A stretch of DNA of 10,052 nt from Candidatus Brocadiaceae bacterium (lineage in GTDB: Bacteria; Planctomycetota; Brocadiia; Brocadiales; Brocadiaceae). The position numbers and the translations under genes were made by a program. The first letter of the stretch is position 1. Each line of letters starts with the position of its first letter. This document shows positions 1 through 5,428 of the stretch, piece by piece. The DNA lies in contig JANLHY010000697.1 in the NCBI GenBank assembly GCA_024653795.1, positions 1 to 10,052 on the forward strand. The letters run 5' to 3'. Under the pieces are notes generated by a model that was given only the letters and a program-made list of their open reading frames with translations, made no database searches and was not told the origin of the DNA.

Positions 1-210
1 TTTGCCAGAGACCATTTGAACGCAATGGATGAGGCAGTTAAATTGAGTTTTACCAAATATCGTGAGGCAATGGGTATTTTAATGGCATTATACGCCGACA
101 ATCTCATTGACCCCATGCCCATGACCTTGCTCCTGACTCACGAGGTCATAATGTCTTCAGCCTTATGCCTGGAAAGGGAGAGATGCGAAAATATAATGTT
201 TCAAATATAG
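1..210 (+). CDS. 3' end of an unknown protein gene (partial)
   Basis: The frame is open from the first base of the window to a TAG stop, giving at least 69 residues; the true start probably lies outside, although ATG codons occur at 16-18 and 25-27. The visible part looks largely helical, with an amphipathic stretch (AMDEAVKLSFTKYREAMG) and then a hydrophobic, methionine-rich segment. I recognise no domain or motif. The last 28 bases overlap the start of the next gene, whose ribosome binding site lies inside this frame, so the two may be translationally coupled. The other two forward frames are closed by TGA stops within the first 35 bases, which favours this frame. Function unknown, and the call rests only on frame openness and gene spacing. 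Confidence 0.45.
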   Translation, partial: FARDHLNAMDEAVKLSFTKYREAMGILMALYADNLIDPMPMTLLLTHEVIMSSALCLERERCENIMFQI

Positions 211-419
211 AGCGATTAACCTATGAGATGTTAGTTGATATCATTGGCGCCATTTATAAGGCCAAGTCCCACAACGCCTATTACAGCCCGATTTACGGAT
301 ATTGGGAATGGGCGCAGGACCGCTGGCTCATTCAAATCAAGGACGAGGCCAGCAAACTCAAACGTTTTGCCGAGATCGAAGAGAAACTGGGCATCAAACA
401 CACCGCCTATTCATTCTGA
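183..419 (+). CDS. small hypothetical protein, 78 aa
   Basis: I chose the ATG at 183 because a purine-rich Shine-Dalgarno stretch (GGAAAGGGAG, 171-180) lies just ahead; an in-frame ATG at 165 lacks such a site. The 78-residue product has a helical N-terminal part (residues 7-28), an aromatic-rich centre (NAYYSPIYGYWEWAQDRW, residues 31-48) and a charged C-terminal helix (residues 50-70). There is no signal peptide, membrane segment or cysteine motif. It overlaps the preceding open frame by 28 bases, so the two are probably co-transcribed. I do not recognise the family. The tryptophan/tyrosine-rich core suggests a folded protein and not a chance frame, but no function can be assigned. Confidence 0.55.
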   Translation: MRKYNVSNIERLTYEMLVDIIGAIYKAKSHNAYYSPIYGYWEWAQDRWLIQIKDEASKLKRFAEIEEKLGIKHTAYSF

Positions 420-530
420 AAACACGGAGAGTACTCGGATATGTTGCTGGGGTGGAAGAGGAAGGAATGGGGGAAATAACCTTGTAGTAGACGTTATAAA
501 TAAATTAACATATTTTTGTAGGGAGAATAT

Positions 531-657
531 CCAAAAAGTAACGATTAAAATACTCCCCTCTATCAAGAGGGGTTGGAGGGTGTGTTTAGAACAGATCACA
601 CACCCCTTTTATCCCCTCTTTCTAGAGGGGGAAATAAGGTATTTCGGTACTTTTGTT
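531..657. repeat. compound palindromic repeat (MITE/REP-like), about 127 bp
   Basis: Three nested hairpins lie side by side: CCCCTCT (555-561)/AGAGGGG (566-572), GGGTGTGT (578-585)/ACACACCC (598-605), and CCCCTCT (613-619)/AGAGGGG (624-630). The whole block is also one imperfect palindrome, and its outer arms extend to AAAAGTAACGA (534-544) and TCGGTACTTTT (644-654), complementary except at one position. No open frame, transposase or clear target duplication is visible. It looks like a small non-autonomous or REP-like element sitting 44 bp upstream of the zinc-finger gene. The rest of 420-700 contains nothing else that I can support. Confidence 0.75.
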
Positions 658-700
658 GAAAGTGACTACAAAGTTTAATTACAACTTATGCTTCAGAAGA

Positions 701-988
701 ATGAAAAGGAAGGAAAAAGAAACAGAATATGATTATGGGGAATGTAAAATCTGTAATACACCTATGCAAGAAAAATATATAAAACAGGATTTCTGGATTC
801 GAGGGGAACTTATCGTTGTGGAAGATGTACCAGCAGGGGTATGTCCTCAGTGTGGTGAAAAGATTGTGAAAGCCGATGTAGGGAGATGGATTATAAGTTT
901 ATTGAATAATTCTGAACGGATTGCAAGAGCGCCAAGAATTACAGTTCCAACAATTAAATTTGATGTAGAAGAAACAATCGTTACTTAG
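701..988 (+). CDS. YgiT/MqsA-type zinc-finger protein (antitoxin-like), 95 aa
   Basis: Two CxxC pairs, C15-x2-C18 (GECKICNTPM) and C48-x2-C51 (GVCPQCGEKI), spaced 30 residues apart around a beta-rich stretch, are the signature of the YgiT-type zinc finger. This domain is also the N-terminal half of the MqsA antitoxin. The tail (RAPRITVPTIKFD) also fits that family. There is no helix-turn-helix, so this is the short, zinc-finger-only form (about 75-95 aa). Such proteins usually accompany a small toxin gene (DUF4258 or MqsR-like), but no toxin frame is visible on either side, so it looks orphaned. The ATG at 701 is the natural start; an upstream in-frame TTG at 653 would begin inside the palindromic repeat and adds nothing family-like. 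A GCCTAAC sequence 25 bp after the stop suggests it may have been an integron cassette gene. Confidence 0.85.
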   Translation: MKRKEKETEYDYGECKICNTPMQEKYIKQDFWIRGELIVVEDVPAGVCPQCGEKIVKADVGRWIISLLNNSERIARAPRITVPTIKFDVEETIVT

Positions 989-1012
989 CCAAGTCTTTTA
1001 CAAGGGGAAAAT

Positions 1013-1374
1013 GCCTAACCGTATTCATCATTCGTATTTGTTTCAAGCAAATAAGTGTATATAATACCTGAATCTTGCACGAAATTTTAAAGCTCTCTTC
1101 GGAAACCCTTATTAATAAAGGCTTAGAGGGAATTTTGTTGGTTTTAATATTTAACCCATTGGGTTAAATGCCTATTTTGCGTAAATCTCGCTCAAAGTCA
1201 ATAGCAATAGGGCTTACAGAGCAACATATTCATTAGCAATTAATTTAGTGCAAGATTCAGGTAATACATTAGTAAGAAATTCTGTAAAAGTTAAGGAATA
1301 TTGTAATATACAGAATCTTTTCTGTATTTTAAAATTATTGTGGAATTATTTCTGTATACATTAATAGTTGGGCA
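1013..1374 (+). other. possible attC site interrupted by a miniature element
   Basis: GCCTAAC (1013-1019), placed 25 bp after the zinc-finger stop, matches the R'' box of an attC site. GTTGGGC (1368-1374) matches the R' core GTTRRRY exactly and sits just ahead of the next gene. Removing the 195-bp miniature element and one copy of its 5-bp target duplication leaves about 162 bp, somewhat long for an attC. Internal L-box pairing is weak. Support for the R' comes from the next cassette: its own R'' (GCCTAAC, 2232-2238) pairs with GTTGGGC, counting one G-T wobble, as expected for an excised cassette circle. Plausible but not proven. Confidence 0.4.
1067..1261. mobile_element. 195-bp MITE with TAATA target duplication
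   Basis: The ends are perfect inverted repeats of at least 14 bp: CCTGAATCTTGCAC (1067-1080) and GTGCAAGATTCAGG (1248-1261). The element is flanked directly by TAATA on both sides (1062-1066 and 1262-1266), a 5-bp target-site duplication. The interior is non-coding and AT-rich, and contains an 8-bp hairpin (TTTAACCC 1150-1157/GGGTTAAA 1161-1168). With no transposase, it must have been moved in trans. The CCT-beginning ends and the 4-5 bp duplication would fit an IS1380-type parent element, but that assignment is inference. It occupies most of the long non-coding stretch 989-1409. The remainder (1267-1367) has repeated TTCTGTAT motifs (1320-1327 and 1350-1357) and an ATTCTGTA/TACAGAAT inverted repeat (1279-1286/1309-1316) of unknown role. 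Confidence 0.85.
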
Positions 1375-1409
1375 ACGAAGTACAAACAGATAAGATGGAG
1401 AAAGTTCAC

Positions 1410-2171
1410 ATGGATAACGTAAAGCAGTATTTGTCAATTCTAGCAGAGGAGTATAAGAGCTTACGAGACGAGGTCAAGCAAGCAAGTATTAATATGTTTG
1501 CTGCACTACGTTGGGGGGCTGCCGTTTTAGGTGTAGTTATTGCGGCAGGTTTTACTCAGTGGAATAAGCAACACGCCGTTGTTTTGTTAACCTTTTACAT
1601 TGTAATCCCTCTCCTCTCCGCGATGGCGATGTTTCTCTGGCTAGGTGAGGCTGCTCGCTTCAAAAGAGGGGGTGATTATATTTGTTTCATTGAGCAGAAA
1701 GCAGGAATGGTCATTGACGTATTCAAGCAACAATATGCCGTAAAAGAGAAATGGCTACCTTTGCAAAAACAGATAGAAGAAAACATCGCGATTTCCCATT
1801 CTTCTCTTGACCTTAGTGATCCGCTTGCATGGGAACAGTGGCTTAAAGACATGAAAGGAAAAGGTAGTACAGGTAGTACAGAAGGTCACTTGGCTTGGAT
1901 TTACAAAATTAGGTTAGCCTTTTTCCCTTTGCTTATGCTTTTTTCATTCCTAACCGGCACCTATTATGTTTTAATTCATCCAAGATTTGTCCCTTCATGG
2001 CTTGCGCCGTTTGGCAGTTTCATTCCAGAAGCAAAGACTAATGCTGTGATTCTATTGCTATTATCGATCATAATTATTTTCATTACAACCTTAATGGCAT
2101 TTGTAATTGGACGAAGGCTTGACGTTAAGACTAAACCCATTATCCGCAATCAATCGGAACAAAAGTCGTGA
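1410..2171 (+). CDS. four-helix membrane protein in an integron cassette, 253 aa
   Basis: This is a predicted inner-membrane protein. A charged, helical N-terminal region (residues 1-28) is followed by TM1 (about 31-48) and TM2 (about 55-78), a long soluble region of roughly 90 residues (79-167), then TM3 (about 168-189) and TM4 (about 211-234), with a basic C-terminal tail. There is no signal peptide and no enzymatic motif I recognise, so function is unknown. The ATG at 1410 has the best Shine-Dalgarno (GGAG, 1397-1400, 9-nt spacer). Upstream alternatives are ATG 1395 and TTG 1368, the latter overlapping the putative attC core. The gene lies between attC-type sites and points toward the downstream R'', as cassette genes do. 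Cassette genes of this kind are often single-gene units of unknown function. Confidence 0.8.
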   Translation: MDNVKQYLSILAEEYKSLRDEVKQASINMFAALRWGAAVLGVVIAAGFTQWNKQHAVVLLTFYIVIPLLSAMAMFLWLGEAARFKRGGDYICFIEQKAGMVIDVFKQQYAVKEKWLPLQKQIEENIAISHSSLDLSDPLAWEQWLKDMKGKGSTGSTEGHLAWIYKIRLAFFPLLMLFSFLTGTYYVLIHPRFVPSWLAPFGSFIPEAKTNAVILLLLSIIIIFITTLMAFVIGRRLDVKTKPIIRNQSEQKS

Positions 2172-2231
2172 TTGAGGGAATGATTAGAGGGTTTGGCTTA
2201 AAAATTTGAATGAAGCCGAGATAAATAGAAT

Positions 2232-2297
2232 GCCTAACAAAACGCTCAAGAGGGACGCGGCAAAAAGCCGCCGCGCCTCTTAGATGTATCGTTAGCC
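2232..2297 (+). other. integron attC recombination site 1 (66 bp)
   Basis: R'' GCCTAAC (2232-2238) and R' GTTAGCC (2291-2297) enclose a folded centre. Arms AAGAGG (2248-2253)/CCTCTT (2276-2281) and an inner GCGGC (2257-2261)/GCCGC (2267-2271) flank an AAAAA loop. Length, order and the GC-rich hairpin are characteristic of attC (59-base element) sites. R' departs from the GTTRRRY consensus at one base. The site lies 60 bp after the stop of the membrane-protein gene, in the orientation expected of its cassette. It fills most of the gap between the two cassette genes. Confidence 0.88.
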
Positions 2298-2350
2298 GGC
2301 AATAATGAATTGCAAGAATCTGTCTTCGTGGTTTTCATAGTGAGGTTAAG

Positions 2351-2788
2351 ATGACCAAAAAGAACAATAAAATGGAATTAATGAACGAACCAATTACAGA
2401 TGCTCAATGTGTTGAGACTTACTGTGCTTTGTCTCAGCAACTATATACACAGTATCACGACAGACGAACATTGGATTGGAGGATTCATCTTGCCCTTTGG
2501 ACGCTTCTTGCTCTGACAGCTTACTTATGTGTCACCAATGATAGACACTTAGGTCATCTTGCATGTGGTGTATTTCTAGTAGTTCCCATCCACTTTGTCT
2601 GGATCATAAAAATGGCAAGAGGACAAATTTTTGAACAAAAGCTAAGCATTATTTACAGACTGAAGGCAGAACATATTTTAAGTTGCCGGTACCCAGATGG
2701 GGAAAAGACATTGCCGATTCCCGAATGGGAGGAAAAATCCGACATGCCACGGATCCTTTCTAAGGGGTTCGCGTCTTATTGGTGGTGA
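2351..2788 (+). CDS. small membrane protein in an integron cassette, apparently truncated by TGA, 145 aa
   Basis: The ATG at 2351 is preceded by GAGG (2342-2345 region) at good spacing. The product begins with a polar helix (LYTQYHDRRTLDWR, residues 31-44), then two hydrophobic helices (about 45-61 and 68-87), then a soluble tail with a Pro-rich PIPEW segment (residues 122-126). It ends in SYWW at a TGA codon. The same frame continues past this TGA for 20 sense codons to TAA (2849-2851), and these encode a hydrophobic helix (VEVATTLLLCMGVWLF). The ancestral protein was therefore probably about 166 aa with three membrane helices. A nonsense mutation is the simplest explanation, since long genes here never use in-frame TGA. 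The gene belongs to the cassette bounded by the attC sites at 2232-2297 and 2916-2973. Function unknown. Confidence 0.75.
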   Translation: MTKKNNKMELMNEPITDAQCVETYCALSQQLYTQYHDRRTLDWRIHLALWTLLALTAYLCVTNDRHLGHLACGVFLVVPIHFVWIIKMARGQIFEQKLSIIYRLKAEHILSCRYPDGEKTLPIPEWEEKSDMPRILSKGFASYWW

Positions 2789-2851
2789 CTTTCTGTAGAA
2801 GTCGCGACAACGCTTCTCCTGTGTATGGGGGTATGGCTTTTTGTTCAATAA
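2786..2851 (+). pseudogene. detached C-terminal membrane helix of the preceding cassette gene
   Basis: Immediately after the TGA stop (2786-2788), and in the same frame, 20 sense codons run to TAA at 2849-2851. They encode LSVEVATTLLLCMGVWLFVQ, a textbook transmembrane helix. There is no start codon or ribosome binding site that would make it an independent gene. It is best read as the lost end of the 2351 gene. Confidence 0.6.
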
Positions 2852-2915
2852 CTGCAAACAAAAGATTGCTGGGTCTAGTTTACAAGTTTAAAATATATGC
2901 TTCACTGAAAAGACC

Positions 2916-2973
2916 GGCTAACAAACGGCTCCAGCGGCGGCTGTAAGCCGTCCGCTGATCCGTTCCGTTATAT
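2916..2973 (+). other. integron attC recombination site 2 (58 bp)
   Basis: R'' GGCTAAC (2916-2922) and R' GTTATAT (2967-2973) enclose L-type arms AACGG (2924-2928)/CCGTT (2960-2964). The central hairpin is AGCGG (2933-2937)/CCGCT (2952-2956) continued by CGGCT (2938-2942)/AGCCG (2946-2950), with a single extrahelical T at 2951. Extrahelical bases in the folded strand are typical of attC. R'' is the exact complement of the R' that opens this cassette (GTTAGCC, 2291-2297), which is what an excised cassette requires. R' departs from GTTRRRY at one base. Confidence 0.85.
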
Positions 2974-3050
2974 TTCAATTACAATACACATATGTTATTG
3001 CAAAAGAGGACGGACTGATGAACGAGATGGCTTTGCAGGCTTTCCTTTGC

Positions 3051-3169
3051 GGGTTCAGATTTGTAATCTGAACCCTTCATTTGATGTGCACAAGACACAA
3101 CAAAGATTGTATATGTTAATCTACCTGCACGAGTATGAAAATTCGGATTCACGTTACAAACGTGAACCC
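3051..3169. repeat. pair of inverted REP-like hairpins
   Basis: Hairpin A is GGGTTCAGATT (3051-3061)/AATCTGAACCC (3065-3075), a perfect 11-bp stem with a 3-nt loop. Hairpin B is GGATTCACGTT (3145-3155)/AACGTGAACCC (3159-3169), 10 of 11 paired. B reads as a diverged reverse-complement copy of A, including the neighbouring GCGGG/CCCGC. Between them, TTCAT (3076-3080)/ATGAA (3135-3139) and GTGCA (3086-3090)/TGCAC (3126-3130) also pair, so the whole block can form one long cruciform. It resembles paired REP units. No coding potential is supported in 2974-3251. Confidence 0.7.
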
Positions 3170-3182
3170 GCAAGATCCCCAA

Positions 3183-3223
3183 AACAGTTAAATATTTGTG
3201 TAAACTGTTACATCGTTTATATT
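3183..3223 (+). promoter_or_regulatory. putative promoter with overlapping operator for the nucleotidyltransferase module
   Basis: A plausible sigma70 promoter, TTGTGT (3196-3201), 16-nt spacer, TATATT (3218-3223), ends about 28 bp before the first gene of the module. A perfect 7-bp inverted repeat, AACAGTT (3183-3189)/AACTGTT (3203-3209), straddles the -35 box, a typical repressor position. Autoregulation by one of the module proteins would be usual for toxin-antitoxin-like pairs, but this is inferred from position only. Confidence 0.4.
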
Positions 3224-3251
3224 CTTACCAGCATAATGAGTTGAAAGATTT

Positions 3252-3467
3252 ATGAATATCAAAAAACGCCCAAATCACAAGCTGTACATTCAAGCGCTTC
3301 GCCGTATGTCACCTGAGCAAAGACTGCTTAAGGCATTCGAATTGTCCCAGTTTTCCAGGGATCTCTTTCTTCATGGATTGCGCAAGAGATTTCCTGATCT
3401 ACCGGATGATAAAATCAAAAAAATATATCTGGAGCGCCTGAATAAATGTCACAACAGGAACTATTAA
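3252..3467 (+). CDS. small protein paired with a nucleotidyltransferase, 71 aa
   Basis: This is a basic, mostly helical 71-residue protein. After a polar N-terminus comes MSPEQRLLKAFELSQFSRDL (residues 19-38), then HGLRKRFPDLPDDKIKKIYLERL and a closing CHNRNY. Small proteins of this type (SPEQR, FELS, then a GLRKRFP-like and YLERL-like run) recur directly upstream of nucleotidyltransferase genes in many bacterial genomes, to the best of my recollection. Its stop lies 22 bases inside the next gene, so the pair is almost certainly translationally coupled. By gene order and size it is a candidate antitoxin or regulatory partner, but it has no recognisable DNA-binding or zinc motif and the role is unproven. 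The Shine-Dalgarno before ATG 3252 is weak. Confidence 0.75.
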   Translation: MNIKKRPNHKLYIQALRRMSPEQRLLKAFELSQFSRDLFLHGLRKRFPDLPDDKIKKIYLERLNKCHNRNY

Positions 3468-4012
3468 AAAAAGTTATTCAGACACTTGATGACTCCAGGA
3501 TTCAATACATGGTAACTGGATCCTTCGCTTCAAGTTTGCAGGGTGAGCCACGATCAACCCATGACATAGACCTTGTGGTTGCCATAAAGGAGGCGGATGC
3601 AGAAAAGTTGGCCAAGTCATTCCCTACGCCTGACTTTTATCTGGACGAGGGAAGTATCATAAATGCAATCAACAGACAGGGTATGTTCAACCTCATAGAT
3701 GTAAACTCAGGCGACAAAGTTGATTTCTGGATATTGACTAACGAACCTTTCGACCGATCACGGTTTGCAAGAAGGTATGCCGAGGAAATGTGGGGAATGC
3801 GAATTACTGTTTCCAGCCATGAGGATACAATACTGGCAAAATTGAGGTGGGCCAAGTTATCCGGCGGCAGCGAAAAACAATTTACAGATGCATTGCGGGT
3901 CTATGAAGTACAATTTGGGAAACTTGATATGGATTATCTCCGTAGTTGGGCAAAAATGCTAGGCATCGAATCAATGTTACAAAGACTAGAGGAAGAAGCG
4001 GAAGTATTATAG
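3446..4012 (+). CDS. Pol-beta-type nucleotidyltransferase (MNT/AbiEii-like), 188 aa
   Basis: The nucleotidyltransferase signature is intact: GS at residues 25-26 (MVTGSFASSLQGEPRSTHDI), the catalytic pair D40-x-D42 in a THDIDLVV strand, and a likely third carboxylate at D93 in KVDFWIL. The segment EDTILAKLRWAKLSGGSEKQ (residues 126-145) matches the helical part common in minimal nucleotidyltransferases. Enzymes of this fold transfer NMP or nucleotides to proteins, tRNA or small molecules, and in AbiEii and MNT systems they serve as toxin or antitoxin. The start is ATG 3446 with GGAG (3431-3434) at good spacing, overlapping the 71-aa gene by 22 bases. The length is typical. The actual substrate and whether it is the toxic partner cannot be told from sequence. 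Confidence 0.85.
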   Translation: MSQQELLKKVIQTLDDSRIQYMVTGSFASSLQGEPRSTHDIDLVVAIKEADAEKLAKSFPTPDFYLDEGSIINAINRQGMFNLIDVNSGDKVDFWILTNEPFDRSRFARRYAEEMWGMRITVSSHEDTILAKLRWAKLSGGSEKQFTDALRVYEVQFGKLDMDYLRSWAKMLGIESMLQRLEEEAEVL

Positions 4013-4055
4013 CCCACAGCAATAATAACCAGTTAAAAAGCAAAGCATTGTGTAA

Positions 4056-4073
4056 ATTCGTGTCCATTCGTGG
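4056..4073. repeat. short direct repeat ATTCGTG x2 in the gap after the nucleotidyltransferase
   Basis: ATTCGTG occurs at 4056-4062 and again at 4066-4072, forming ATTCGTGTCCATTCGTGG. From memory this phrase is scattered in intergenic DNA of many environmental bacteria. I see no gene, attC or strong terminator in 4013-4118, so this may be only a fragment of a dispersed repeat. Confidence 0.35.
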
Positions 4074-4118
4074 CCAATTACGACACAAGTACAGCAAACT
4101 CCATTTTAATACTGCATT

Positions 4119-4168
4119 AAAAATACCTTGATAATAAACAAGGTTTAAGCTATAAACTGAGCAGCTTA
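4119..4168 (+). promoter_or_regulatory. 50-bp promoter/operator repeat, copy 1 (ahead of the HD gene)
   Basis: TTGATA (4128-4133), a 17-nt spacer and TATAAA (4151-4156) form a near-consensus sigma70 promoter, about 85 bp ahead of the HD gene start. ACCTTG (4125-4130)/CAAGGT (4139-4144) is a perfect inverted repeat over the -35 box. TAAGCT (4146-4151)/AGCTTA (4163-4168) is a second one around the -10. A second copy lies at 5611-5660 with 47 of 50 bases identical and both promoter hexamers unchanged. The layout suggests repressible transcription. The repressor is not evident in this window. Confidence 0.7.
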
Positions 4169-4240
4169 TTCCGACACCTTTAAATAAGGTATTCCTGATA
4201 TATTATCTGCCATTGCGGGTAAAAATTGAGTTTTGAGACC

Positions 4241-5428
4241 ATGATAAGAAAGGCACTGCTTTTAAAAATTTTCGATGCTGCTTACATGCAAAGATGGAAC
4301 GATAAGATACGTCCTATAGAATTGATAGAACTGGATAAACAAGCACACAAAATGGTAATTGCTTATTTTCTAGGTAAATTCGAGGAAGATAAGCAGGGTT
4401 TTAACTGGATAGACATCATTGAAGGGGGAATTTTTGAACTTTTGCAGCGCATCGTCATTACCGATTTAAAGCCGCCAATTTTTTATAAAATAAAGGAAGA
4501 TGCAAATAAATACAAACAATTAAACGAGTGGGTTTATAAAGAATTAGAATTCATTCTATCGCCTTTAGGCAAGGATTTCTGTGAAAGGTTTTGCAGTTAT
4601 TTTTTGAGGAGTGACGACACTTTAAATAAAAGGATTTTAAGCGCCGCCCACTTTTATGCTACAAAGTGGGAGTTCAACATTATTGAACATGCAAACCCGG
4701 ACGGCTACGAGATAGATACTATAAGAAAAGATTTACAGGAAAAGCAGGAACGATACTATGATTTAAAAGGTGTGGATCAATTGACAAAGCATTCAAAATA
4801 TAAAAATTTCATCGACTTGTGCGGCCAGCTCAGATTCCAATCAAGATGGGCTCATCTCCACAGAATACCAAAGACTTCTGTGCTGGGACATTCGTTATTT
4901 GTTGCTATACTTTCTTATCTATTTTCTCTGGAAATAAAGGCATGCAAAAAAAGGTGTGTTAACAACTACTTTACCGGCTTGTTTCATGACCTGCCGGAAG
5001 TCCTTACCAGAGATATCATATCTCCTGTAAAAAGGTCAGTCGAAGGACTAAGCGACCTGATAAAAGGATATGAGAAAGAGCAGATGGAGAAAGAAGTATA
5101 TGGTCTGATTCCGGAGGAATGGCATCCGGAAATTAAAATGTTTACTGAAGACGAATTTGACAGTGTTGTGACAATAAACGGGAAAAAAGAAAAATTCAGC
5201 AGCAAAGAGATCAACGAGACGTATAACGACGACAGGTTCAATCCGAAAGACGGAGAACTTGTTAAGGCCGCCGATAGCCTCGCCGGATTCATAGAGGCAT
5301 CCGTAGCGATACGGAATGGAAGCGCAAGTCCGGATCTTCAATATGCGAAATTATCAGTAAAAAAGCAGTATGAAAGAGTTAACATTGCAAATATAAATTT
5401 TGGAGAACTCTACGCTGATTTTGACTAA
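4241..5428 (+). CDS. HD-domain phosphohydrolase, YfbR-like, with a degenerate N-terminal HD-like copy, 395 aa
   Basis: The C-terminal half has the metal-binding set of an HD phosphohydrolase: H217 (GHSLFV), H249-D250 in GLFHDLPEVLTRDIISPVK, and D345 (KAADSLAGFIEA). The HDLPEVLTRDIISPVK block closely resembles 5'-deoxynucleotidase YfbR (HD, then EVLTGD, then PVK), so hydrolysis of deoxynucleotides is the best guess. The N-terminal half looks like a decayed duplicate. RW at 18-19 and 202-203 are followed 44-45 residues later by GIFELLQRIVITDLKPPIF (63-81) and GLFHDLPEVLTRDIISPVK (246-264). In the first copy HD is replaced by EL, so only the second half should be catalytic. The start is ATG 4241; an in-frame TTG at 4226 would add five residues, and neither has a strong ribosome site. 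It is transcribed from the 50-bp promoter repeat. A role in nucleotide-pool defence is possible but unproven. Confidence 0.85.
   Translation: MIRKALLLKIFDAAYMQRWNDKIRPIELIELDKQAHKMVIAYFLGKFEEDKQGFNWIDIIEGGIFELLQRIVITDLKPPIFYKIKEDANKYKQLNEWVYKELEFILSPLGKDFCERFCSYFLRSDDTLNKRILSAAHFYATKWEFNIIEHANPDGYEIDTIRKDLQEKQERYYDLKGVDQLTKHSKYKNFIDLCGQLRFQSRWAHLHRIPKTSVLGHSLFVAILSYLFSLEIKACKKRCVNNYFTGLFHDLPEVLTRDIISPVKRSVEGLSDLIKGYEKEQMEKEVYGLIPEEWHPEIKMFTEDEFDSVVTINGKKEKFSSKEINETYNDDRFNPKDGELVKAADSLAGFIEASVAIRNGSASPDLQYAKLSVKKQYERVNIANINFGELYADFD

Noticed and set aside
411..599. Minus-strand open frame of 62 codons
   Set aside because: It runs across the palindromic repeat and its translation shows no family features or ribosome site.
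235..678. Plus-strand open frame of 147 codons overlapping the 78-aa gene
   Set aside because: It is out of frame with the better supported 183-419 gene, then reads through the palindromic repeat; the composition is typical of a shadow frame.
1279..1357. TTCTGTAT repeats as a CRISPR-like or iteron array
   Set aside because: The motif is 7-8 bp, spacing is uneven (40 and 30 bp) and there are only three copies; AT-rich chance is likely.
2979..3244. Open frames on both strands through the REP-like hairpins
   Set aside because: They translate inverted repeats and have no start context; mutual overlap on both strands argues for non-coding DNA.
3552..4012. Idea that the nucleotidyltransferase module is a third integron cassette
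   Set aside because: No attC-like structure follows the module up to the HD gene, so cassette status is unsupported.
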